A stretch of DNA of 64,000 bases from Dinoroseobacter sp049801095. Its GTDB lineage: Bacteria > Pseudomonadota > Alphaproteobacteria > Rhodobacterales > Rhodobacteraceae. The notes beneath the pieces were generated by a model. It was not told the origin of the DNA. It did no database searches and saw nothing but the letters and a program-made list of their open reading frames with translations. Numbering within the stretch: position 1 is the first letter of the stretch; the number at the start of each line of letters is the position of its first letter. The stretch lies in NCBI RefSeq assembly GCF_049801095.1, contig NZ_JBNAGH010000004.1:1-64000 (forward strand), read 5' to 3'. This document shows, in pieces, positions 27,742 to 36,519 of this stretch. Position numbers and translations under genes: made by a program.

Positions 27742-28641
27742 CTAGCGCCGCATGGAGGGGTGCCAGAAGGTCACCCGCCGCTCGATCAGCGCCACCGTCC
27801 CGTAGAACGCCGATCCGGCCAGGGCCGCCACGGTGATCTCGGCCCAAACCATGTCGAGGGCGAGCTGCCCCACACTGGTGGAGATGCGGAAGCCCATGCC
27901 GCGGATCGGGGAGCCAAAGAACTCCGCCACAATCGCGCCGATCAGCGCGAGCGTCGTGGCGATCTTGAGCCCGTTGAAGATAAACGGCATCGCCGCGGGC
28001 AAGCGCAGGAAGATCAGGCTCTGCCAGTGACTGGCCGCATAGGTGTGCATCAGGTCGCGCTGCATCCGGTCCGCGCTGCGCAAGCCTTCTACGGTGTTCA
28101 CGAGGATCGGGAAGAAGACCATCACCACAACCACGGCGGCCTTGGACTGCCAGTCAAAGCCGAACCACATCACGAGGATCGGCGCCGTGCCGATGATGGG
28201 AAGCGCGGCCATGAAATTCCCCACGGGCAGCAACCCGCGACGCAGGAACCCATAGCGATCCACCAGAAGCGCCACGGCGAAGGCCGCAAGCGCCCCCATC
28301 GCATAGCCTGAGAGCGCGCCCTTGACGAAGGTCTGGACGAAATCCTCCCACAGGATCGGCAGGCTCGTGGCGATCCGCGCCCCGATGGCCGAAGGCGGCG
28401 GCAGGATGACCCCGGGCACCGCATAGAGCCGCACGGTCGCCTCCCAAAGCGCGAGGATGGTCAGCCCAAAGACAACGGGCACCGCGGCGCGGACCGCAGG
28501 TGCCGCGCTGCGCGAGAGCCAGACATTGAGCGCCCAGGCCGCCGCCCAAAGCGCCAGGACCAGACCCAGGCGAAGATCCAGCACCGCCGCCAGAAGCGGC
28601 ACCGCCAGAAAGGCGCCATAGCTGCGCAGCGCCCCGGTCAT
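27742..28641 (-). CDS. ABC importer permease, second of pair
   Basis: 299-residue inner-membrane permease with about seven hydrophobic segments. The EAA-type coupling loop is SADRMQRDLMHTYAASHWQSL then LPAAMPFIFNGLKIATTLALIG. It overlaps the upstream permease gene by 4 bases (ATGA). The two presumably form the membrane heterodimer of the THI5-type pyrimidine importer of this island. Confidence 0.9.
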   Translation of the reverse strand: MTGALRSYGAFLAVPLLAAVLDLRLGLVLALWAAAWALNVWLSRSAAPAVRAAVPVVFGLTILALWEATVRLYAVPGVILPPPSAIGARIATSLPILWEDFVQTFVKGALSGYAMGALAAFAVALLVDRYGFLRRGLLPVGNFMAALPIIGTAPILVMWFGFDWQSKAAVVVVMVFFPILVNTVEGLRSADRMQRDLMHTYAASHWQSLIFLRLPAAMPFIFNGLKIATTLALIGAIVAEFFGSPIRGMGFRISTSVGQLALDMVWAEITVAALAGSAFYGTVALIERRVTFWHPSMRR

Positions 28642-29555
28642 TGGCTCAGCCCCATGCGCGAGAGGGTCACCCGCTGGATCACCCCGATCAGCCCGACCAG
28701 CAGCGCCGCGAGGATCGCCGCCCCGAAAAGCGCGGACCAGATCTGGATCGTCTGGCCGTAATAGCTCCCCGCGAGCAGCCGCGCTCCCAGCCCGGCCACC
28801 GCACCCGTGGGCAGCTCACCGACGATGGCGCCGACAAGGCTCGCAGCTACGGCGACCTTGAGCGAGGTGAAGAGGTAAGGCAGCGAGGCCGGCAGGCGCA
28901 GCACCCAAAGGCTTTGCGCCGGGCTGGCGTTATAGGTGCGCAACAGGTCCGTCTGCATGGCATCAGGGCTGCGCAGCCCCTTCACCATGCCGACCACCAC
29001 AGGGAAAAAGCTGAGATAAGCCGAGATCATCGCCTTGGGCAGCAGCCCCTGCACGCCCACTGAGTTCAGCACCACAATGATCATCGGCGCGATGGCGAGG
29101 ATCGGGATGGTCTGAGACGCAATCGCCCAGGGCATCACGCTGAGATCCATCGCGCGGTTATAAAGGATCCCGATGGCGAGCAGCACGCCCGCCGCCGAGC
29201 CGATCAGAAACCCGAGCATCGTGGCGCTCAGGGTCACCCAGCCATGGAAGACAAGGCTGCGCTTGGAGGTGATCTTCTTCTCGACCGTGGTCTCCCAAAG
29301 CTCGATGGCCACCTGATGGGGCGCGGGCAGCCGGGGCCGATCCTGTGCCCAGGTCGCCGGGATCGCGAAGCTGTTGGTCGCCACCAGCACGAGCGCGCTC
29401 ATATCCCGCCGCGCGGCGGGGGTTTCCGGCGTGACCACCGCCCCGGCCCGCTCCGCCTCGACCAGCACGCCCTTGATGTTCATGGGCACGGCAGCCGCAT
29501 ACCAGATCGCAACCAGGGCCGCGATCACCGTGAGAACCGGCAGGATCAGACGCAT
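28638..29555 (-). CDS. ABC importer permease, first of pair
   Basis: 305-residue permease of the same family. An N-terminal hydrophobic anchor (residues ~3-24) is followed by an ~80-residue periplasmic segment before the core membrane domain. That layout is longer than in SsuC/ThiX. The coupling motif is SPDAMQTDLLRTYNASPAQSL then LPASLPYLFTSLKVAVAAS. The start at 29555 follows GAAGGAGAG, which itself lies inside a repeated intergenic element (29569-29591). Confidence 0.9.
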   Translation of the reverse strand: MRLILPVLTVIAALVAIWYAAAVPMNIKGVLVEAERAGAVVTPETPAARRDMSALVLVATNSFAIPATWAQDRPRLPAPHQVAIELWETTVEKKITSKRSLVFHGWVTLSATMLGFLIGSAAGVLLAIGILYNRAMDLSVMPWAIASQTIPILAIAPMIIVVLNSVGVQGLLPKAMISAYLSFFPVVVGMVKGLRSPDAMQTDLLRTYNASPAQSLWVLRLPASLPYLFTSLKVAVAASLVGAIVGELPTGAVAGLGARLLAGSYYGQTIQIWSALFGAAILAALLVGLIGVIQRVTLSRMGLSQ

Positions 29556-29568
29556 GACGGTCTCTCCT

Positions 29569-29644
29569 TCATTGTTCCGCAAATACTCACGACGCAACGC
29601 CAGCCCCTCGCGCAGGTTTTTGAGTATTTTAGGAACAATGAAAC
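29569..29644. repeat. Paired inverted copies of the GGAACAATG / GAGTATTT element
   Basis: CATTGTTCC-GC-AAATACTC at 29570-29588 and its inverse GAGTATTTT-A-GGAACAATG at 29622-29640 face each other across about 33 bases. The minus-strand copy ends in AATGAAGGAG, which is the Shine-Dalgarno of the 28638-29555 permease gene. Confidence 0.7.
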
Positions 29645-29750
29645 CAATCTGCGGTTCTCTGGAGCCACGGTACAGGCTGGAGAGCCGATGACCGTGAACG
29701 ATGAGGGTCGCTTGCCGCTTGGCTGGGGCAAGCGGCTCATCCTGTTGATC

Positions 29751-30743
29751 TCACTCATCGATATGCCCCGCCCGCAACCCGTCGCGCACCCGATGTGCGA
29801 TCTCGATGAACTCGGGCGTATCGCGAATCTCCAGCGGGCGTTCTTTGGGCAGCGGGCTGTCGATCACATCGGTGATCCGGCCCGGGCGCGGCGACATCAC
29901 CACGATCTTGGTGCTGAGATAGACCGCTTCAGGGATCGAATGGGTGACAAAGCCGATCGTCTTCTCGGTCCGCTGCCAGAGCGCCAGAAGCTGCTCGTTC
30001 AGATGGTCCCGAACGATCTCGTCCAAAGCGCCAAAAGGCTCATCCATCAGCAGGATATCCGCATCAAAGGCCAGCGCCCGGGCGATCGAGGCGCGCTGTT
30101 GCATGCCCCCAGAGAGTTGCCAGGGGAACTTCTTGGCGAACCCGGACAGGTCCACGAGCTCCAGCACCCGCGCCACACGCTCGGCCTGCTCAGATTTGGG
30201 ATAGCCCATGATCTCCAGCGGCAGAGATACATTCCGCGCGATGGTCCGCCACGGGTAAAGCCCCGCCGCCTGGAACACATAGCCATAGGCCCGCGCCTGC
30301 CGCGCCTCATCCGGGCTCATCCCGTTCACGGTGAGCGTGCCGGAGGTGGGATGCTCCAACCCCGCAACGGCCCGCAGGAAGGTGGTCTTGCCACAACCCG
30401 AAGGGCCGATGAAGGACACGAATTCGCCCTTCTCGATCTCAAGGTTGACGCCCGACAGGGCGTGCACCGGACCGTCATTGGTCTCGAATACGAGATCCAC
30501 ATCCCGCGCCGAGATCACCGCCTCGCGGGTCTGCGCCGCGCGCGCAGCGGGCGGCGCCTCCGCCTCTGGCTCGGGTACCGCGGCAGAGGCGGGCGCCTCG
30601 TAGCGCCAGCTGCCCTTCCGCGCGGCTAGTTCCGCTTCTCCGGCCAAAGGGGTTGAGGGGGTCACCTTGGGTGGCACGGGCTGGGCACTCTTCGTCTCTT
30701 CGGGCTCATGATCGAACCCGTCAATTTCGTCGCGACTGAGCAT
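29751..30743 (-). CDS. ABC importer ATP-binding protein with long N-terminal extension
   Basis: 330-residue ATPase. The ABC domain begins at about residue 75 (AVISARDVDLVFE): Walker A GPSGCGKTT, Q-loop YVFQAAGLYPW, signature LSGGMQQRA, Walker B ILLMDEPFGALDE. The first ~75 residues are a Pro/Glu/Ala-rich segment that is not part of the ATPase fold and is absent from ordinary SsuB-type proteins. Together with the two permeases and the binding protein it forms the pyrimidine importer. 8 bases after the dihydropyrimidinase stop, so same transcript. Confidence 0.9.
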   Translation of the reverse strand: MLSRDEIDGFDHEPEETKSAQPVPPKVTPSTPLAGEAELAARKGSWRYEAPASAAVPEPEAEAPPAARAAQTREAVISARDVDLVFETNDGPVHALSGVNLEIEKGEFVSFIGPSGCGKTTFLRAVAGLEHPTSGTLTVNGMSPDEARQARAYGYVFQAAGLYPWRTIARNVSLPLEIMGYPKSEQAERVARVLELVDLSGFAKKFPWQLSGGMQQRASIARALAFDADILLMDEPFGALDEIVRDHLNEQLLALWQRTEKTIGFVTHSIPEAVYLSTKIVVMSPRPGRITDVIDSPLPKERPLEIRDTPEFIEIAHRVRDGLRAGHIDE

Positions 30744-30751
30744 GGGGTGCG

Positions 30752-32203
30752 CTAGACCCCGCTTGCCGGAATGCCGGTGCGTTCGACCTTGCGGGGCGCC
30801 GTGAGCTCCTTCCAAGTGCTGAGTGCTTTGGCAACGGGAGTGACGGGCGGGCGCTCGACGAACTTGCCGTGACCCTCTTGCGTCTTCACCTCCCCATCCA
30901 TCACGGCAACCTGGCCGCGGGTCAGCGTATAGCGTGGCAGGCCCTTGACATGCTTGCCCTCAAACACGTTGTAGTCGATGGCCGATTGCTGGGTCTCGGC
31001 GGTGATCGTCTTCTCTTTCTCCGGATCCCAGACCACGATATCCGCGTCCGCCCCCACAAGGATTGCGCCCTTTGTCGGGTAGCAATTCAGGATCTTCGCG
31101 ATATTGGTCGAGGTCACCGCGACAAACTCGTTCGGCGTCAGCCGCCCGGTCGCCACACCTTCGGTCCAGAGCATGGGCATCCGATCCTCGAGCCCGCCAG
31201 TCCCGTTGGGGATCTGGGTGAAATCGCCCACCCCATTGCGCTTTTGCGCGGTGGTGAAGGCGCAGTGATCCGTGGCCACCACCGAGAGCGAGCCCGATTG
31301 CAGCCCGGCCCAGAGGCTGTCTTGATGCTTCTGATCCCGGAAGGGCGGCGACATCACACGGCGCGCAGCGTGGTCCCAATCGGGATGGGCATATTCGCTC
31401 TCGTCCAGGGTCAGGTGCTGGATCAGCGGCTCACCATAGACGCGCTTACCTTGCATCCGCGCCCGGCGGATCGCCTCATGGGCCTCCTCGCAGGAGGTGT
31501 GGACGATATAGACGGGCACACCGGCCATATCAGCGATCATGATCGCGCGGTTCGTAGCCTCGCCCTCCACCGCAGGGGGGCGGGAATAGGCATGGGCCTC
31601 GGGGCCGTTATTGCCCTCGGCCATAAGCTTGGCCTGCAGATCGGCAACGATATCGCCATTCTCCGCATGAACGAGCGGCAGCGCGCCCAACTCGGCACAA
31701 CGCCGGAACGACGCGAACATCTCGTCATCATTCACCATCAACGCGCCCTTATAGGCCATGAAATGCTTGAAGGTGTTGATGCCGCGCTGGGTCACCGCAT
31801 CCATCTCGTTGAAGACCTGCTCCCCCCACCAGGTGATCGCCATATGGAAGGAGTAATCGCAATTGGCGCGGGTCGACTTGTTGTCCCACATCTGGATCGC
31901 GTCGAGCAGCCCCTGCCCCGGGCTGGGCAGCGCGAAATCCACCACCATGGTCGTGCCCCCCGAGAGGGCCGCGCGCGTGCCGCTCTCGAAATCATCGGAG
32001 GAATAGGTGCCCATGAAGGGCATCTCCAGATGGGTATGCGGGTCGATCCCGCCGGGCATGACATAGCAGCCTGTCGCGTCGAGCTCGGTATCGCCGGAAA
32101 GCCCCTGCCCGATCTCGACGATCTTGCCGCCCTCGACCAGCACATCGGCCGCATAGGTCAGGTCGGCTGTGACCACTGTTCCGTTCTTGATGACTGTCGA
32201 CAT
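30752..32203 (-). CDS. hydA: Dihydropyrimidinase
   Basis: 483-residue zinc hydrolase that opens dihydrouracil or dihydrothymine to N-carbamoyl-beta-alanine or its 2-methyl form. The binuclear metal site is visible: GIDPHTHLEMPF near residue 56, HFMAYKGAL with the carbamylated Lys near 150, HAENGD near 180, YIVHTSCEEA near 235 and VATDHCAF near 312. Second enzyme of the reductive pyrimidine pathway, directly after PreTA. GGAGAGAG precedes the ATG. Reads on into the importer ATPase gene. Confidence 0.95.
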   Translation of the reverse strand: MSTVIKNGTVVTADLTYAADVLVEGGKIVEIGQGLSGDTELDATGCYVMPGGIDPHTHLEMPFMGTYSSDDFESGTRAALSGGTTMVVDFALPSPGQGLLDAIQMWDNKSTRANCDYSFHMAITWWGEQVFNEMDAVTQRGINTFKHFMAYKGALMVNDDEMFASFRRCAELGALPLVHAENGDIVADLQAKLMAEGNNGPEAHAYSRPPAVEGEATNRAIMIADMAGVPVYIVHTSCEEAHEAIRRARMQGKRVYGEPLIQHLTLDESEYAHPDWDHAARRVMSPPFRDQKHQDSLWAGLQSGSLSVVATDHCAFTTAQKRNGVGDFTQIPNGTGGLEDRMPMLWTEGVATGRLTPNEFVAVTSTNIAKILNCYPTKGAILVGADADIVVWDPEKEKTITAETQQSAIDYNVFEGKHVKGLPRYTLTRGQVAVMDGEVKTQEGHGKFVERPPVTPVAKALSTWKELTAPRKVERTGIPASGV

Positions 32204-32269
32204 AGGCTCTCTCCGTCTCGGGTCTGCGGCCGGGGCCTTGCGCGGGGCAAGGCCGGGCCTTGGCTCGTG

Positions 32270-33013
32270 TTAGTCTTTGTAATCCGGCGCATCCCTTTCG
32301 AGGAGGCGCTTCATCTCGGCAAAATGGGCGAGTTCGGCTTGTTTATAGGTCTGCCACTCGGCGGCGGTGGCCTCGGCCAGCGCGTCTGGCAGGATGGCGA
32401 GCGACTGGCCCGTGGAATAGGCCAGCACGAGGGTTCGTGCGGCACGTTCCAGGTGATAAAGCGCGTCCCAAGCCTCGGCCACGGTGGCACCAAAGGTCGT
32501 CACCCCGTGGTTCTGCATCATCACCGCCTGATGGGTGCCGACGGAGCGGGCGATCCGCGCGCCCTCCTCCGCCTCCGACGCGATGCCGCCAAAGGACAGG
32601 TCATAGGCGATGCGTTTGTACCAGCGCGCGGTGACCTGATCGATGGGATGGATCGTCGGATCCTTGAGCGCGGCCAGCGCCGTGGCATGGGGCGGATGCA
32701 GATGCAGCGCGACCCGCGCCTGAGGCACCTCGCGATGCAGCGCGGAATGGATCGACCAGGCCGACGGGTCCGGCGCATCCGCGCGGTCCATCGTGGTCGC
32801 ATCCTCGGCATCGCACAGGACCAGGTCCGAGGCACGCACCCGGCTCCAATGCATCCAGCGCGGATTGATCAGAAACCGCTTCCCATCCGCCGAAACCGCC
32901 GCCGAGAAATGGTTCGCCACGCCCTCATGCCAGCCCTCGCGACAGGACAGGCGCAGGGCCGCGGCCAGATCGATCCGCAGCTGCGTTTCATCCATTGTCT
33001 CAAGGGCGGTCAT
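32270..33013 (-). CDS. Class II aldolase/adducin-family protein
   Basis: 247-residue member of the zinc aldolase/adducin head family. SCREGWHEGVANHFSAAV and ALHLHPPHATALAAL carry the expected His-x-His metal ligands, and MMQNHGVTTFGATVAEAW supplies the third His. Family members cleave sugar phosphates or decarboxylate; which applies here is not evident. It is embedded between the lipoprotein and dihydropyrimidinase genes of the pyrimidine island, and a role in that pathway is not established. It may instead process a semialdehyde or hydroxyacid product. Confidence 0.85.
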   Translation of the reverse strand: MTALETMDETQLRIDLAAALRLSCREGWHEGVANHFSAAVSADGKRFLINPRWMHWSRVRASDLVLCDAEDATTMDRADAPDPSAWSIHSALHREVPQARVALHLHPPHATALAALKDPTIHPIDQVTARWYKRIAYDLSFGGIASEAEEGARIARSVGTHQAVMMQNHGVTTFGATVAEAWDALYHLERAARTLVLAYSTGQSLAILPDALAEATAAEWQTYKQAELAHFAEMKRLLERDAPDYKD

Positions 33014-33049
33014 GGCATGGCTCCTCGCTGTGACTCTGCCGGGATGGCG

Positions 33050-33301
33050 CTACGGATCGCAGATCAACTGCTGATCCGCATCCATGAGCGGTGCGCCGGT
33101 TTGCGGCTCGGTCGCCTCGATGGCGATGCCGTAGCAGCCATTCTTGTCCCGAATGAGCAGCGAGGCTGGCACGCCGTCGGGCAAGGCCGCGAGCGCGCGG
33201 GGCGAGATATCCTCCAAGAGCGGCACACCCGCCTCATCGGTCAGGGGCTCGCAGGCCGCGAGGCCAAGGGAAAGCGCGCCGAAGGCGGCAAACCGCGTCA
33301 T
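33050..33301 (-). CDS. Small predicted lipoprotein
   Basis: 83 residues. The N-terminus MTRFAAFGALSLGLAACEP ends in a lipobox (LAAC), so it is probably lipid-anchored after signal peptidase II cleavage. The mature part has two further cysteines (NGCYGIAIEA and LICDP), perhaps a disulfide. ATGA overlap with the carbamoyl hydrolase gene upstream ties it to the operon. No family recognised. Confidence 0.75.
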   Translation of the reverse strand: MTRFAAFGALSLGLAACEPLTDEAGVPLLEDISPRALAALPDGVPASLLIRDKNGCYGIAIEATEPQTGAPLMDADQQLICDP

Positions 33302-34572
33302 GCCACGATCTCCGCCGTCTCGACCACCGCATGGAAAAGCACATTCGTCCCCGCCGTGGCCCATTCCGGGCTGATCTCTTCGGCCTCGTTGTGGCTGAGC
33401 CCGTCCACACAGGGGCACATCACCATGGCGGTCGGGTAAAGATCGTTGATCCAGCAGGCGTCATGCCCCGCGCCGGAGACGATATCCATATGGGAATACC
33501 CGAGCCGCTCCGCCGCGCTGCGCACCGCCGTCACGCAGCCCTCGTCGAACGCAGGCGGATCGAACTGACCGACAATTTCCGAAGAGAACTCGACGCCGAT
33601 TTCCTCGCAAAGCTTCGGCGCCTTCTCGTTGAACTCGGCGACCATGCCATTGAGCTTGTCCAGCAGATGGGTCCGCATATCCACGGTGAAGACGACCTTG
33701 CCCGGGATGATGTTGCGCGAGTTCGGATAGACGTCGATATGGCCGATCGCGCCCACGGCATTGGGCTGGTTCTTCATGGCGATCTCATGAACGAGCTCGG
33801 TGATCCGCGCGAGGCCGCGCCCGGCATTGCGGCGCATATGCATGGGGGTGGAGCCCGTGTGGCTTTCCTTCCCGGTCACGGTGCATTCGATCCAGCGCAG
33901 GCCCTGGCCATGGGTGACCACGCCGATCTCCTTGTTCTCGGCCTCGAGGATCGGGCCCTGCTCGATATGCAGCTCGAAGAACGCGTGCATCTTGCGGTCG
34001 CCCACGGGCTCATCCCCGACCCAGCCGATCCGCTTGAGCTCATCGCCAAAGCGCTTGCCCTCGGCATCGACGCGGTCATAGGCCCAGTCCTGCGTATGCT
34101 TGCCCGCGAACACGCCCGAGGCGAGCATGGCAGGGGCGTAGCGCGTCCCCTCCTCATTCGTCCAGTTGGTGACCACGATGGGATGCTTGGTTTTGATCCC
34201 CAGATCGTTGAGCGAGCGGATGATCTCCAACCCGCCGAGCACGCCCAGAACCCCATCGTACTTGCCGCCCGTGGGCTGGGTATCGAGATGGGAGCCTACA
34301 TAGACCGGCAGCGCATCCGGGTCCGTCCCCTCGCGCCGGGCGAACATGTTGCCCATCGTATCCACGCCCATGGTGCAGCCCGCCGCCTCGCACCAGCGCT
34401 GGAACAGGGCGCGGCCCTCGGCATCCTCATCCGTGAGGGTCTGGCGGTTATTGCCGCCCGCGATCCCCGGGCCGATCTTGGCCATCTCCATCAGGCTGTC
34501 CCAGAGACGGCTGCCGTCGATCTTGAGGTTCTCTCCGGGGGCTGCGCTGGCGGCGTCTGTGTCGGCGGGCAT
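33298..34572 (-). CDS. Zn-dependent N-carbamoyl-amino acid hydrolase (beta-ureidopropionase type)
   Basis: 424-residue M20-like amidohydrolase that removes the carbamoyl group from N-carbamoyl-beta-alanine or N-carbamoyl-L-amino acids, releasing ammonia and CO2. The metal ligands are in VGSHLDTQPTGGKYDGVLG, TNWTNEEGTRYAPAM, FELHIEQGP and GLSHNEAEE. Third step of pyrimidine breakdown after dihydropyrimidinase. AGGAGAGA precedes the ATG. The alternative family name is hydantoinase/carbamoylase (HyuC/AmaB). Confidence 0.93.
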   Translation of the reverse strand: MPADTDAASAAPGENLKIDGSRLWDSLMEMAKIGPGIAGGNNRQTLTDEDAEGRALFQRWCEAAGCTMGVDTMGNMFARREGTDPDALPVYVGSHLDTQPTGGKYDGVLGVLGGLEIIRSLNDLGIKTKHPIVVTNWTNEEGTRYAPAMLASGVFAGKHTQDWAYDRVDAEGKRFGDELKRIGWVGDEPVGDRKMHAFFELHIEQGPILEAENKEIGVVTHGQGLRWIECTVTGKESHTGSTPMHMRRNAGRGLARITELVHEIAMKNQPNAVGAIGHIDVYPNSRNIIPGKVVFTVDMRTHLLDKLNGMVAEFNEKAPKLCEEIGVEFSSEIVGQFDPPAFDEGCVTAVRSAAERLGYSHMDIVSGAGHDACWINDLYPTAMVMCPCVDGLSHNEAEEISPEWATAGTNVLFHAVVETAEIVA

Positions 34573-34587
34573 CGCTCTCTCCTGGTC

Positions 34588-34995
34588 TTAGGTCTGGTCT
34601 TCGCCCGCGCTGAGCCGCTGCAGGATCTGCAGCGCGCGCGGGGCGTCCGCCTCGGGGACGAATACGTGATCATGGTGCAAAGCGGCCACCATGTTGCAAG
34701 GGATATTTGCGGCAGCGAGCGCCTTCGACACAGCCGCCGTCAGACCCACGCCATCCAGCGCCGAATGCACATCGAGGGTGATCTGGCGCATGGCGTCGGG
34801 GGTGCCCGCGGGGACAGGCCGGATGACCGAGACACCCTCCTCCTCCCGGAACCAGCAGAGCGCGTCCGCCGCGATCGCAGAGGCGGTCGCGGCCTCGAAG
34901 CCGAACACCCCGTCACACAGGCGCGGCGCCATCTGGCGCACCATTTCTGCTCCGTCGCGGACCACCACCCCGTCAGTCCAGCGCCATGAGGACAT
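34588..34995 (-). CDS. ACT-domain protein
   Basis: 135-residue cytoplasmic protein. Residues ~40-130 resemble the ACT_7-type single-domain ACT proteins: VSVIRPVPAGT, ITLDVHSALDGVGLTAAVSKALAAANI-type ligand helix, and HHDHVFVPEADAPRALQIL. ACT domains bind amino acids and regulate enzymes. Its gene lies between the aminotransferase and the carbamoyl hydrolase and overlaps the former by 23 bases, so it could sense a beta-amino acid product; that is inference. Confidence 0.75.
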   Translation of the reverse strand: MSSWRWTDGVVVRDGAEMVRQMAPRLCDGVFGFEAATASAIAADALCWFREEEGVSVIRPVPAGTPDAMRQITLDVHSALDGVGLTAAVSKALAAANIPCNMVAALHHDHVFVPEADAPRALQILQRLSAGEDQT

Positions 34996-36298
34996 CGCGC
35001 AGGGTCTCGACCAGCTGGTCGATCTGCGGCTTCTCGATGATCAGGGGCGGCGACATGGCGATGATATCCCCCGTGGTGCGGATCAGGATCCCCTTCTCAT
35101 AGGCATCGAGAAACGCCTGAAAGGCGCGCTTGGTCGGCGCGCCGGCAATCGGTTCGAGCTCTACCGCGCCGATCAGTCCGAGATTGCGGATATCGATCAC
35201 GTGACGCGCATCGCGCAGGGAGTGCAGCGCCTCCTGCCAATAGGGCTCCAGCTCCAGCGCACGTTCAAAGAGCCCGTCCTCGCGATAGGTCTCCAGCGTG
35301 GCCAGCCCCGCCGCCGCGGCCATCGGGTTGCCGGAATAGGTATAACCGTGGAAGAGCTCGATCAGGTTCTCCGGCCCCTGCATGAACGCATCATGGATAT
35401 GGCTGGCACAGAGCACCGCGCCCATGGGGATCACGCCATTGGTCAACCCCTTGGCGCAGGTGATCAAGTCCGGTGTGACCCCGAACCGTTGCGCGCCAAA
35501 GGCGGCGCCAACACGGCCAAACCCGGTGATCACCTCGTCGAAAATCAACAAGATTCCATGATCTTGCGTGATCTTTCTCAATCTCTCCAGATACCCTTTG
35601 GGCGGCAAGAGAACACCGGTTGATCCCGCCATGGGCTCGACAATGACGGCAGCCACCGTTTCGGGCCCATGGAGGGCAATGATCCGCTCCAACTCATCGG
35701 CCAGATGCGCCCCATGCTCCGGCATGCCTTTGGACCACTGGTTTTCAGGGATGTGCGTGTGGGGAAGGTGATCAACTCCGGCCAGCAACGTCCCGAAATG
35801 CTTGCGGTTATTGACGATCCCCCCGACGGAGATCCCGCCAAAGTTAACTCCGTGATAACCCCGTTCGCGCCCGATCAGCCGCGTTCGTCCGGCCTCGCCC
35901 CGCGCGCGATGATAGGCAATGGCAATTTTCAATGCCGATTCAACGGCCTCCGAACCGGAATTGGTGTAGAATACATGATCCATTCCCTCTGGCGCGATCT
36001 CGACCAGACGGTTGGCCAGCTCAAACGCTTTGGGATGCCCCATCTGGAACGCAGGCGCGTAATCGAGCTCTGCCGCCTGAGCCTGGATCGCCTCAACGAT
36101 CTTCGGCCGCTTATGGCCCGCATTGCAGCACCAGAGCCCCGCCGTGCCATCCAGCACCTGCCGCCCCTCCGCGGTGGTGTAGTGCATGCCCTCAGCCGCG
36201 ACAAACATGCGCGGGTTCGATTTGAACTGCCGGTTCGCCGTGAACGGCATCCAGAACGCGCTCAGATCGTTTGGACGGGACTTTGAATCCAGGGCCAT
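34973..36298 (-). CDS. Class III omega-amino acid:pyruvate aminotransferase
   Basis: 441-residue PLP enzyme. FYTNSGSEAVESALKIA binds the cofactor phosphate, IFDEVITGFGRVG contains the PLP Asp and ITCAKGLTNG the Schiff-base Lys. Length and motifs match omega-amino acid:pyruvate transaminases, which convert beta-alanine or 3-aminoisobutyrate to (methyl)malonate semialdehyde. This fits as the fourth step of the pathway. It leads the minus-strand transcript of the island; a strong RutR-like palindrome lies 31-46 bases upstream. Confidence 0.92.
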   Translation of the reverse strand: MALDSKSRPNDLSAFWMPFTANRQFKSNPRMFVAAEGMHYTTAEGRQVLDGTAGLWCCNAGHKRPKIVEAIQAQAAELDYAPAFQMGHPKAFELANRLVEIAPEGMDHVFYTNSGSEAVESALKIAIAYHRARGEAGRTRLIGRERGYHGVNFGGISVGGIVNNRKHFGTLLAGVDHLPHTHIPENQWSKGMPEHGAHLADELERIIALHGPETVAAVIVEPMAGSTGVLLPPKGYLERLRKITQDHGILLIFDEVITGFGRVGAAFGAQRFGVTPDLITCAKGLTNGVIPMGAVLCASHIHDAFMQGPENLIELFHGYTYSGNPMAAAAGLATLETYREDGLFERALELEPYWQEALHSLRDARHVIDIRNLGLIGAVELEPIAGAPTKRAFQAFLDAYEKGILIRTTGDIIAMSPPLIIEKPQIDQLVETLRDVLMALD

Positions 36299-36328
36299 GG
36301 CAGTCTCCTCTCAGGGCGCTTCAACAGT

Positions 36329-36344
36329 TTGACCAAATGGTCCA
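36329..36344. promoter_or_regulatory. RutR operator between the aminotransferase operon and rutR
   Basis: TTGACCA-AA-TGGTCCA agrees with the E. coli RutR consensus TTGACCA-NN-TGGTCAA at 13 of 14 specified positions. It lies in the divergent region, close to the aminotransferase start. Confidence 0.8.
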
Positions 36345-36519
36345 TTTCACGCTATCAAAGCGCGGGAGCCAGTCAAGCATAGCCCGCCCCCAGCATCCCG
36401 CACTTCGCCGATCCGCACATCTCCTCAGCGTTTCGCTTGTGAATCGAGCGCGCTTAACGTGTAGTGATCATACGCCATCTCGTGTTTCAGCTGCGCTCTA
36501 TTTCAAGAAAGCCCTTTCG

